Positions 1 through 7,029 of a stretch of 21,364 bases of DNA are shown here, piece after piece. The position numbers were made by a program, and so were the translations under genes. This DNA comes from DATAYF01 sp036272735. Its GTDB lineage: Bacteria > Chloroflexota > Ktedonobacteria > Ktedonobacterales > Ktedonobacteraceae. Under the pieces are notes generated by a model that did no database searches, was not told where the DNA came from, and saw nothing but the letters and a program-made list of their open reading frames with translations. Where the stretch lies: NCBI GenBank assembly GCA_036272735.1, contig DATAYF010000186.1, positions 1 to 21,364 on the forward strand, given 5' to 3'. Each line of letters starts with the position of its first letter. The first letter of the stretch is position 1.

Positions 1-18
1 ATCTCAAGCGAGGAGTGA

Positions 19-79
19 AAAAGCATATAGATGGTGCTGTATGTGTCCCGGACACATACAGCACCATCTATATGCTTTT
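19..79. terminator. 30-bp perfect palindrome, terminator of the glycosyltransferase gene
   Basis: The arms 19-48 and 50-79 are perfect reverse complements of 30 bases around the single base 49. Each arm begins or ends with AAAAGC/GCTTTT. It lies 5 bases past the stop codon of the minus-strand glycosyltransferase. Read on the minus strand the hairpin finishes in a run of five T, as an intrinsic terminator should. The symmetric A/T ends would let it act in both directions. Confidence 0.75.
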
Positions 80-84
80 GGCTT

Positions 85-1251
85 TTAAGCGGCAAGCAGT
101 TGCTGATCGTGCATGGCGACCTCGCTATAGCCTCTAACCAGGTTCTGCATGGCCTCGTACCACGAGCGGCGCTGCGCCTCGCCGAGTGCGGCCTGGCCCA
201 TCTGTTGGCGCAGGTCGTGGTCCAGTACCAGGCGTGTGAGCAGATCACGATACGCGCCTACCTGCTGCTCGTGGCTGAGCGACTCCGCCTGGAGCAGCAG
301 ACCCGTGCGCTCATTGCTCACCAGGTCACAGACGCCGTCGGAGAACAGGCCAACGACAGGCAAGCCACAAGCCATAGCCTCCAATACCGCCTGCCCGAAG
401 GTCTCGGTATACGATGGGAAGGCGAACACATCGGCGCTGGCATACGCTGCGGCCAGTGCTGCGCCTGAAAGGTAGCCGGTAAAGGTGGCGGGAACATCGC
501 GCAGGGCCTGCTGCGTCTCGGCGAAAGCTGGTCCGTCACCAACGATCACCAGGTGGCAACGTTCGTGGTCCATGTGACGGTATGCTTTCACGAGCAGGTC
601 GAGATTTTTCTCGCGTGAAACGCGTCCTACATATAAGAGGATGGTTTTATGGGCCTGGATACCCTGTTCACCTAGCCAAGTTTGGCGTAACGCGCTATCT
701 CGTTGCTCAGGACGAAACTGCATCGTATCAACGCCACGCGGCCAGATGCGCAAATGCTCGAAGCCCTGACCGCGTAACATATGCGCTGTAGAAGGCGAGG
801 GACAAAAGGTGAGAGCGCATTGATTGTGGATAAAGCGGTTATAGAGCCACATGGGTTTGGTAAGCAACGCGAAGCCGAAGTGTTCACAATACGCCGCCAG
901 GTTGGTATGATACGACGAGATGATGGGGCGATTGAGCACACGTGCAGCTGCAAGGCCGGTCGCGCCGAGAATGACTGGATCGACCAGGTGGATCACATCG
1001 GGACGAAACTCGATCAGCCTGCGAAAAAACAAGGGTCGAAAAAAATTAAATTTGAGTTCGGGATAAAAAGGGAAGGCGAGACCGGCGGTTCCGATCACTT
1101 CGGCACCGGCATACTCCACCATTCCGCTTTCGGGTCCGAGCAATAGTACCTGGTGGCCGTTGGCCTGCAAATGCTCCAGGAGCCGAGCCAGGGTACGTGT
1201 AACACCATCAAGTTTAGGTAAGAAATTCTCAGTGATAATCGCGATCCGCAT
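85..1251 (-). CDS. GT4 glycosyltransferase, SqdX/SQD2-like
   Basis: A retaining GT-B fold glycosyltransferase of family GT4 that moves a sugar from a nucleotide-sugar to a lipid or glycan acceptor on the cytoplasmic membrane face. The 388-aa length is usual. The N-terminal acceptor domain starts MRIAIITENFLPKLDGVTRT, matching the opening of SqdX (sulfoquinovosyl-diacylglycerol synthase) and related mannosyltransferases; the YAGAEVIG and FPFYPELK segments and the YHTNL motif (about 114-118) also resemble SqdX. The C-terminal donor domain has GRVSREKN (209-216, with the phosphate-binding Arg and Lys) and the E-x7-E motif E283/E291. There is no signal peptide or membrane helix. The ATG is preceded by AGGTGA at 7 bases. 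No sqdB or other lipid gene lies nearby, so the sulfolipid role is only suggested; a mannosyl- or glucosyltransferase is equally possible. Family is secure, substrate is not. Confidence 0.9.
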   Translation of the reverse strand: MRIAIITENFLPKLDGVTRTLARLLEHLQANGHQVLLLGPESGMVEYAGAEVIGTAGLAFPFYPELKFNFFRPLFFRRLIEFRPDVIHLVDPVILGATGLAAARVLNRPIISSYHTNLAAYCEHFGFALLTKPMWLYNRFIHNQCALTFCPSPSTAHMLRGQGFEHLRIWPRGVDTMQFRPEQRDSALRQTWLGEQGIQAHKTILLYVGRVSREKNLDLLVKAYRHMDHERCHLVIVGDGPAFAETQQALRDVPATFTGYLSGAALAAAYASADVFAFPSYTETFGQAVLEAMACGLPVVGLFSDGVCDLVSNERTGLLLQAESLSHEQQVGAYRDLLTRLVLDHDLRQQMGQAALGEAQRRSWYEAMQNLVRGYSEVAMHDQQLLAA

Positions 1252-1703
1252 AGTGCATCACCTGATTTTTATGCTTGCCACCCAGCAGCCAACCCGACCC
1301 AACCTCTGGTCTCATTTGTGCCACAAAGTAAAGATAACACGTTGTAGTTATAAATCAATTAAAGCGATATTAGCGCAATGTAAAGGTCCAGCTAAAAGTT
1401 GATTAAATGTTTGTAGCGCTGTTCCTCTACGAATACGCTTCTTTTAAATGTTCAACAACGACCAAAGGTCCTATCGGATAGGTTGGTAGCAAACGACGCG
1501 GTGATAAATGGCTCAACCATCCGTTATACGTTGCAAAGAGGTGGATACTTCCTTTTTTTGCGCTATCTTGCCAAGCCTATAGGATAGTCGGTCCCGCTTT
1601 TTATGTATATGCACGTAATAGAAGTTATATAGTCATTTGGAAAGCAATTCGTGTAAGAGGTTCTTTTTTAGAAAAAGAGATTGAGGAAAGCAGGAACATC
1701 ACG
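1252..1703. other. 452-base divergent intergenic region
   Basis: The region separates the minus-strand glycosyltransferase from the plus-strand LCP gene. It is A/T-rich near both ends. It holds two related short motifs, CCTATCGGATAGG (a palindrome with a 3-base centre, about 1471-1483) and CCTATAGGATAG (about 1575-1586), which could be a pair of protein-binding sites. No convincing small ORF with a ribosome site or RNA gene was seen. Confidence 0.4.
1331..1358 (-). promoter_or_regulatory. Candidate promoter of the glycosyltransferase gene
   Basis: On the minus strand TTGATT (1353-1358) is followed after 16 bases by TATCTT (1331-1336). This would give a leader of roughly 75 bases ahead of the ATG at 1251. 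It is matched by eye only. Confidence 0.3.
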
Positions 1704-3884
1704 GTGAAGCGCCAATTTATGCCATCCAATCAGTCGCAGGGAGCTAACCCGTCTTCTCAGCCTGATCGTTCTCCCGAACAAGCAGGACCAGGAGGGCCAT
1801 TCCGCCAGGCTCCTCCCCCCGAAGCCAGAAAAGGCCTTCTTGCAAGGGGTCCCGGCAATCAGCCCATGCCACCGGGAGGCAATGTCAACCATCCAGGGCA
1901 ACCCAATCAGCCTACGCCACCTATGAATAGACAGAACATGCAAGGTCCTCAACGCGCCGACGGTCATCCAAACCAGGGCCATCCTCAGCAGCCCGCGCCA
2001 GGCGGAACCCCATTTGCCTCTTTACACGGCAGGCCAAACGCCTACCGACAACCCTATACGTTTGGGCCACAGAATATCATGGGAGGCCCTCCGCCAAGTC
2101 CTCGCCAGACCCAGCCGCTCAATCCTTCGATGCACGGCAATAGCAGTATGCCTCCCAACCAGCCTAATCGTGCGCCCAACCCGCAATCTCTGCACGGCAA
2201 TATGCCTCCGCAGCAGCTCAGAGGCGCGCCCAACCCACAATCACTACACGGCAATATGCCTCCACAAATGCTCACGCATCGGGTCGCGGGTCCGCCACAA
2301 CGGCCCAACCCGCAGTCTTTGCACGGCAACATGCCACCACAGCCACAACAACAGATAGTGCTACGCAACCCGCAATCGCTGCATGGCAACAACGCACCGG
2401 GCATGCAGAATGGGCCGATGAATAACAATTATGGCGCGCCTGCCAATCATCCTGTCGCAACCATGAATCCGCGCCACACCGGCCCCCTGCGTGGCAACAA
2501 CGCCATCGGCACGCTCAATCCCCCTCCGGGCCAGGGCAAACCACCAACCAGGGTCGCGACCCGGAAGCACCGCCGCATACCCTTGTGGGGCAAAATGATT
2601 CTGGGCGCATGCGCTGTGCTGCTGGTGCTGTTCGGTAGCGGCTACTGGTACTACCAACAGAACTACGGCTCGTTCGTGTCACAAAGCACGGGCCAAACAG
2701 AAATTCATCATCACATCATAGACTCTGGGGGGAAAAGCGCCAACGCGCTCAGTGCAAGCAGCGATACCCTTGTTGGAGGTCGTATTAATGTTCTCCTGCT
2801 CGGAAGTGATAATGATGGCAAATCGGGGAATAACGTCACACCATTGGCCCAGACGGATATCATTGTTACCATAGATCCACAGACCCACTATGTCGGCATG
2901 CTCTCAATTCCACGCGATTTGCAGGTCACACAACCCGATACCGGGGCTCATTACAAATTGGATGAAGTTTTTTCTCATGGTGCATTAGCTAATGGCAATA
3001 TGAACGATAGTATAAAAAGCGCGGCCGGATTGTCTATACAGACCATCGAATATAATTTTGGCATTCACATCAACTATTATGCCTGGGTGGGTCTGCAAGG
3101 CTTCGTGAAAGTGATTGATACCGCCGGTGGCGTTGATATCGATGCTACCCATCCGATGGTCGATGACAACTATCCCTACGATATTGGCAACAAAAATAAA
3201 AACGCGAATGACTATGAGCGGCTCTACATCGCGCCAGGGCCGCAGCATATGAATGGCACGCAGGCACTGGACTATGTACGCACACGCCACTCTGACCTGG
3301 TCGGCGACTTCGGTCGCTCCGCACGCCAGCAGCAAGTTTTGAGCCAGCTCAAAACCAGGCTAGCTACGCCCGATATTATCAACAAATTGCCGCAACTTAC
3401 CAGCGACCTCCAGGGGGACGTGCTGACAAGTATCCCCATCAACGAGATGGTACAGATGGCTAATTATGCTCGTAACGTTGATACAAACAAAATTGATCGC
3501 ATAACTTTAAGCCCACCAACGTACTCCACTGCCGCAACCGATGGGAGCACCAACTTTGATCCCAACTGTGCCGCTATCGAGCAGAAAATCTCGCAGATGT
3601 TTAACCTGGGCAATACCGCGAACTGTATCCCGCAAAATGGTATACCCGAGACAATCAGCAGCGTTGCGCCATCCAACCACACATCAAACACAGCCATAGC
3701 CAGCGCCAACACGGCACCTGGTACAATAACAAACGCCGTTACAGGAAACAGCAGCACGGGTGCGTCGGCACGGACCAGTGCACTCAACAACAACCTGCCT
3801 GCTAATCCAGTAACCACCGTGCATAGCATGCTCGACCTGATGTTCGCAGTCACTTTTGATTCTCCTGCTGGACTACAAATCTGA
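1704..3884 (+). CDS. LCP (LytR-CpsA-Psr) family protein with long repetitive N-terminus
   Basis: LCP proteins transfer undecaprenyl-linked glycopolymers (teichoic acid, capsule or arabinogalactan) onto peptidoglycan outside the membrane. Here a single helix at about 293-315 (IPLWGKMILGACAVLLVLFG) anchors an extracellular LCP domain at about 360-555. Visible core motifs are NVLLLGSDN (362-370), QTDIIVTID (383-391), the SIPRDL pyrophosphate-binding segment (401-406), KLDEVFSHG (418-426) and YVRTRHSDLVGDFGRSARQQ (524-543). The roughly 290 residues before the helix are Pro/Asn/Gln/Gly-rich and carry four NPQSLHGN repeats (from 159, 177, 202 and 222) plus degenerate ones; by topology they face the cytoplasm. 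A Ser/Thr/Asn-rich tail follows from about 650. The GTG start is chosen because AGGA lies 8 bases upstream; an ATG six codons in is the alternative. Total 726 aa, much longer than usual for the family. Confidence 0.9.
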   Translation: MKRQFMPSNQSQGANPSSQPDRSPEQAGPGGPFRQAPPPEARKGLLARGPGNQPMPPGGNVNHPGQPNQPTPPMNRQNMQGPQRADGHPNQGHPQQPAPGGTPFASLHGRPNAYRQPYTFGPQNIMGGPPPSPRQTQPLNPSMHGNSSMPPNQPNRAPNPQSLHGNMPPQQLRGAPNPQSLHGNMPPQMLTHRVAGPPQRPNPQSLHGNMPPQPQQQIVLRNPQSLHGNNAPGMQNGPMNNNYGAPANHPVATMNPRHTGPLRGNNAIGTLNPPPGQGKPPTRVATRKHRRIPLWGKMILGACAVLLVLFGSGYWYYQQNYGSFVSQSTGQTEIHHHIIDSGGKSANALSASSDTLVGGRINVLLLGSDNDGKSGNNVTPLAQTDIIVTIDPQTHYVGMLSIPRDLQVTQPDTGAHYKLDEVFSHGALANGNMNDSIKSAAGLSIQTIEYNFGIHINYYAWVGLQGFVKVIDTAGGVDIDATHPMVDDNYPYDIGNKNKNANDYERLYIAPGPQHMNGTQALDYVRTRHSDLVGDFGRSARQQQVLSQLKTRLATPDIINKLPQLTSDLQGDVLTSIPINEMVQMANYARNVDTNKIDRITLSPPTYSTAATDGSTNFDPNCAAIEQKISQMFNLGNTANCIPQNGIPETISSVAPSNHTSNTAIASANTAPGTITNAVTGNSSTGASARTSALNNNLPANPVTTVHSMLDLMFAVTFDSPAGLQI

Positions 3885-3889
3885 CTTGA

Positions 3890-4019
3890 AAAGCGGGATC
3901 GCAAAGGGGCCGCCGCCCAACCTGACTCACAAAGCGGGGTTGCAAGGGGCCGCCGCCCCTTGACTGGGGTCTGGGGCTGTGCCCCAGTCTCCCCCTCTTT
4001 TCTCGCCGCCGCAGGCGGC
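3890..4019. repeat. GC-rich three-hairpin dispersed repeat, copy 1, with duplicated 5' part
   Basis: The core 3931-4019 contains AAAGCGGGGTTGCAAGGGGC followed by three stem-loops: AAGGGGC-cgcc-GCCCCTT (3944-3961), CTGGGGC-tgt-GCCCCAG (about 3971-3987) and GCCGCC-gca-GGCGGC (4005-4019). The first 29 bases are repeated upstream in diverged form (3890-3918). The same order of blocks, inverted, occurs at 17465-17554. It lies between the LCP stop codon and the start of the lipoprotein gene and may attenuate transcription between them. Confidence 0.75.
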
Positions 4020-4053
4020 ACAACATAAATTGAATATAGATACAGTGGAAACC

Positions 4054-5286
4054 ATGACCAAAAGATACAAAAATATATATCTACTCATCGCCCTCTGCCT
4101 ACTAACGCTGGCTTTACAAAGCTGCCTGGGTATTGGCGGAAGCAAAAGTAGCAACTTCAAAACAACCAGCATCGGCAGCGGCAAACCAATTGGCCTTAGC
4201 AGCGACGCCAAAGCGGTGTTCCAGGGCAAAATATACTTTACGCTGAACCATAATCTGTACATTCTGGATAGTCAAAAAAATTTACACCAGGTGACGCGAC
4301 ATCTTGAGGTCTATGATCCCGCCATCTCGCCCGATGGCAAAACGATTGCCTTCATCATTCGCCACCCTAACTACTCCGACGTAGCAACCCTCTCCACCAG
4401 CGGCGGACCCATCACCATTGTCATGAGTGGAAAGGGGCAGTATGTCGATAATGGCGCTGGCAACCCGCCCAAAAGCACGGCAAACTGGTACATGCAGCCC
4501 AGTTGGGAAAGTGATGGCAAGCATCTTCTCGTCTTGAGCGATTACCAAAAAGCGTCCTGGTCGGCATCCCAGATTGGAGGATATAATTCCTTCATCCTCG
4601 ATCTACAGGCGTTCCGCTTTGCTGTTGCCGATCATAACCCGGCCGATATGCAGGCCGTAGCGTACGCGACGATTGGCGATGGCGGCCTGCGCGACGCGGC
4701 CTATCGCCCACATCATACGGACCAGATCATCTACACCAGTTTCAAATATGACTCATCAGGTATTCATCAACAGGTGGGCCTTTACCTGGAAGATCCCAAC
4801 ATCATACCCAATAGTAGCGAGGCGACGTACCATCCAGGGCTAACGGGGGTTGAGGTTGATCCGGCGGTAGAGATCACGCCCAATAAAAACGATCTTGTGA
4901 ATATGGAGCCAACGTTTTCGCCCGACGGCAACACCATAGCGTATGTGCGCCGCGAGGATGCCACGCACATGGGCATCTATACGATGGGTGTGGCAGCAAA
5001 CGTGACCAACAACCCTAATGGCACAGCCACGGCAGCCCAGGCCACAAAGCCTTATAGCCATTCGGTCAAACTTATTGATGGTCAATACGTGAGCCAACCG
5101 GTTTTCTCGCCCGATGGCAAGCAGATGATATATTATAACTACACGAACGGGAACTTCGATATCTGGCTCGCCAACGTCACGAAGGACGCCAAAACGGGAG
5201 CTTACAAGTTCACGGACACGCCTATCCAACTGACCGATGCGAGCGGACAGCTCGATGGCGATTCGCGGCCGTGCTGGGTGGGGTAA
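4054..5286 (+). CDS. Lipoprotein with PD40/TolB-like beta-propeller (paralogue of 7030-8238)
   Basis: A 410-aa secreted lipoprotein. The signal peptide MTKRYKNIYLLIALCLLTLA ends in a lipobox with Cys24 (LQSC), so the mature protein should be lipid-anchored outside. The rest reads as a beta-propeller with PD40-type blades: ISPDGKTIAFI, WESDGKHLLVLS, FSPDGNTIAYVRRE and FSPDGKQMIYYN. It ends with SRPCW, a Cys also kept in its paralogue. The propeller probably binds a protein or glycan; no catalytic motif is visible. The start is set at the ATG directly before the signal peptide, since the longer reading frame begins inside the GC-rich repeat; the ribosome site (GTGGA) is weak. It follows the LCP gene by 169 bases in the same direction and may be co-transcribed. 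Fold is fairly sure; function unknown. Confidence 0.85.
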   Translation: MTKRYKNIYLLIALCLLTLALQSCLGIGGSKSSNFKTTSIGSGKPIGLSSDAKAVFQGKIYFTLNHNLYILDSQKNLHQVTRHLEVYDPAISPDGKTIAFIIRHPNYSDVATLSTSGGPITIVMSGKGQYVDNGAGNPPKSTANWYMQPSWESDGKHLLVLSDYQKASWSASQIGGYNSFILDLQAFRFAVADHNPADMQAVAYATIGDGGLRDAAYRPHHTDQIIYTSFKYDSSGIHQQVGLYLEDPNIIPNSSEATYHPGLTGVEVDPAVEITPNKNDLVNMEPTFSPDGNTIAYVRREDATHMGIYTMGVAANVTNNPNGTATAAQATKPYSHSVKLIDGQYVSQPVFSPDGKQMIYYNYTNGNFDIWLANVTKDAKTGAYKFTDTPIQLTDASGQLDGDSRPCWVG

Positions 5287-5319
5287 TAACAACGAACGTA
5301 AAGCATGGACGCATAAACA

Positions 5320-5364
5320 GTAATAGATCTAGGGACACAATAAATTGGTCCCTACATCTATTAC
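5320..5364. terminator. Bidirectional hairpin between convergent genes
   Basis: Arms 5320-5336 and 5348-5364 pair over 17 bases with one C/C mismatch (GTAATAGAT-TAGGGAC type), around an 11-base loop. It lies between the stop codons of the propeller lipoprotein (plus) and the GH3 gene (minus). There is no long T-run on either side, so it is a probable rather than a classic terminator. Confidence 0.6.
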
Positions 5365-5400
5365 CACTTAACGAAAAGAGACTATCTCTCGTAGCCATTT

Positions 5401-6642
5401 CTAATGGATAATGCCATACTGCATCTTCATCAGCAGAATACGCGTGACTGATTGATCAATACGTGCAACGCTTAATCGTCCATCTTGTATCGCCTGTTTC
5501 AGAGCAGCTATCACGCTGGTAACCTCGTCAACGGTAGATGGTCCCTCAAGCAGATCATCGCCAGCCATAACGGCGAGCACTGCTGCCTGGGGCAGGCTCC
5601 ATTGAGCAGAAATTCCATCCATAGTTAGCTCATCAGTCATGACAACGCCATCATACCCAAGTTCACCACGCAATACACCGTTAATAGCCTTTGGCGAAAG
5701 CTCGGCTGGCAGGTTGGGATCAATGGCAGGCATCAACACATCGGTTGGCATAATCATGGCTGGTTGCTTCTGCTGAATCAACATTCTATAGGGTGCGAGA
5801 TCAAATTTTTCCAGGTCAGCTTTACTTCTATTGACGACGGGCAAAGAGAAATGGGGATCAGAGGTAATAGCACCCAGGCCCGGAAAATGTTTGAGGCAGC
5901 CAATAACGTTATTTTGCTGAAGACCATCCAGGAAGGCCCCAGCATACGTATCCACGGTTTGAGGATCACTACCGAACATACGATCTTGTAATATGTCCTG
6001 GGGCACTGTATTCACATCGACGACTGGCGCGAGGTCCGCATTCATGCCGAGTTCGCGCATCCACTTTGCATCTTGTGCTGCTTGCTGATAACTATACTGC
6101 GTGTTCCCTTGCTCAGCCATTACTTGGGCAGATGGTAAAGCGCCATGAAACGTGTCTAAGCGGTTTACCAGTCCACCTTCCTGATCCGTAGCAATCATCA
6201 GAGGAATACGTGCGTCTTTTTGAGCCTGATCGGAGAACGCTTTCAGATTTGCCGCTACATCATATGGCGGATAAAAATTCTTATTACTGAATTGATACAT
6301 GTAACCACCCACGTACTGTTGAGTAACCATCTGTTGCAAGCCAGTGGACTGATAATCATAGCCATAATACTCGACGATCAACATTTGACTCAGTTTTTGG
6401 TCGAGTGTCATGCCTTTCAGCAACGCTTGCGCCTTCGCCATCTGGGTACGCAGTGGTCCCTCGCTTGCGAAATGAGTAGCATCTGCCTTAGGCATGCCCT
6501 TACGCACTATGACACCAGGTGAACTTGTTGTATTCGTGGAAGTAGTACATCCCGAAAGTAGCAAAACGAAGCAGCACAAGCATAAGATAAAGCTGCTTGG
6601 GCGTCTCTTCACACTTCTATGGGCAAGTTGTGTACCAAACAT
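5401..6642 (-). CDS. GH3 lipoprotein, NagZ-like beta-N-acetylhexosaminidase
   Basis: A 413-aa glycoside hydrolase family 3 enzyme predicted to cleave terminal beta-N-acetylglucosamine from peptidoglycan fragments. A Lys/Arg-rich n-region, a hydrophobic stretch (18-30) and lipobox LSGC (Cys32) show a lipoprotein, as in the Bacillus exported NagZ and unlike the cytosolic enzyme of enterobacteria. The GH3 N-terminal domain spans about 75-405. ATDQEGG (151-157), the NagZ signature KHFPG (251-255) with the Asp262/His264 pair that acts as general acid/base in NagZ, and the nucleophile Asp337 in VVMTDELTMDG are all present, so it should be active. There is no C-terminal GH3 sandwich domain. AAAGGAG lies 6 bases before the ATG. 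The gene appears more A/T-rich than its neighbours, perhaps a sign of a different history. It lies between two paralogous propeller lipoproteins, fitting a role in wall turnover. Confidence 0.9.
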   Translation of the reverse strand: MFGTQLAHRSVKRRPSSFILCLCCFVLLLSGCTTSTNTTSSPGVIVRKGMPKADATHFASEGPLRTQMAKAQALLKGMTLDQKLSQMLIVEYYGYDYQSTGLQQMVTQQYVGGYMYQFSNKNFYPPYDVAANLKAFSDQAQKDARIPLMIATDQEGGLVNRLDTFHGALPSAQVMAEQGNTQYSYQQAAQDAKWMRELGMNADLAPVVDVNTVPQDILQDRMFGSDPQTVDTYAGAFLDGLQQNNVIGCLKHFPGLGAITSDPHFSLPVVNRSKADLEKFDLAPYRMLIQQKQPAMIMPTDVLMPAIDPNLPAELSPKAINGVLRGELGYDGVVMTDELTMDGISAQWSLPQAAVLAVMAGDDLLEGPSTVDEVTSVIAALKQAIQDGRLSVARIDQSVTRILLMKMQYGIIH

Positions 6643-6844
6643 GTTAACTCCTTTAGATAAATAACAATTCTAAGCATCCCAGCTGGTAAAATTTAATATA
6701 TTCTGTAGAGACGATATAGACGTTTAATACGATGGGCATTACGACTCGGATGGTTGCAACCTTCCAGAAGAATATATCACTATATGCACGAACAACAGTG
6801 CATATTTCACAAAAGTACCGTAGATCAACCGAAATCATTATCGT

Positions 6845-6919
6845 AAAAGCTCGTATATATTGCTGCTCATAAACTGAGCCCGCAGCTCAGTTTATGAGCA
6901 GCAATATATACGAGCTTTT
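6845..6919. repeat. 35-bp perfect inverted repeat
   Basis: Arms 6845-6879 and 6885-6919 are perfectly complementary around a 5-base loop (CCGCA). The arms start AAAAGC and end GCTTTT, the same ends as the palindrome at 19-79. It sits upstream of both flanking divergent genes, so it is not at the 3' end of either. Confidence 0.85.
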
Positions 6920-6954
6920 CACGCACCTTTTTATTTAACATCAATCTGCATCAT

Positions 6955-6984
6955 TTGACATATTTACTCTACTTTCGCTATTCT
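6955..6984 (+). promoter_or_regulatory. Promoter of the second propeller lipoprotein gene
   Basis: A perfect -35 TTGACA (6955-6960) is followed after 18 bases by TATTCT (6979-6984), predicting a start near 6991 and a leader of about 40 bases to the ATG at 7030. Confidence 0.6.
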
Positions 6985-6987
6985 ACA

Positions 6988-6999
6988 CTGTTATAACAG
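6988..6999. promoter_or_regulatory. 12-bp palindrome at the transcription start, possible operator
   Basis: CTGTTATAACAG is a perfect palindrome starting 4 bases after the -10 box, overlapping the predicted start point. That is the usual place for a repressor operator. The protein that would bind is unknown. Confidence 0.4.
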
Positions 7000-7029
7000 C
7001 TTATTTGTGTGGGTGGGAGGGAATGGTTG

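Larger units (their letters stand above)
6643..7029. other. 387-base divergent intergenic region
   Basis: This A/T-rich stretch lies between the diverging GH3 and propeller-lipoprotein genes. It contains a 35-bp perfect palindrome (6845-6919), a promoter for the plus-strand gene (6955-6984) and a 12-bp palindrome just after it (6988-6999). No clear promoter for the GH3 gene was found in the 6643-6840 part, although several TATA-like runs occur there. No coding gene is supported. Confidence 0.5.

Noticed and set aside
825..833. Perfect DnaA box (TGTGGATAA)
   Set aside because: It is a single copy inside the glycosyltransferase coding sequence with no second box nearby, so it gives no support for an origin.
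2054..2428. Long cysteine-rich open frames antisense to the LCP repeat region
   Set aside because: They mirror the repeated Pro/Asn-rich codons of the LCP gene and have no ribosome site or family likeness.
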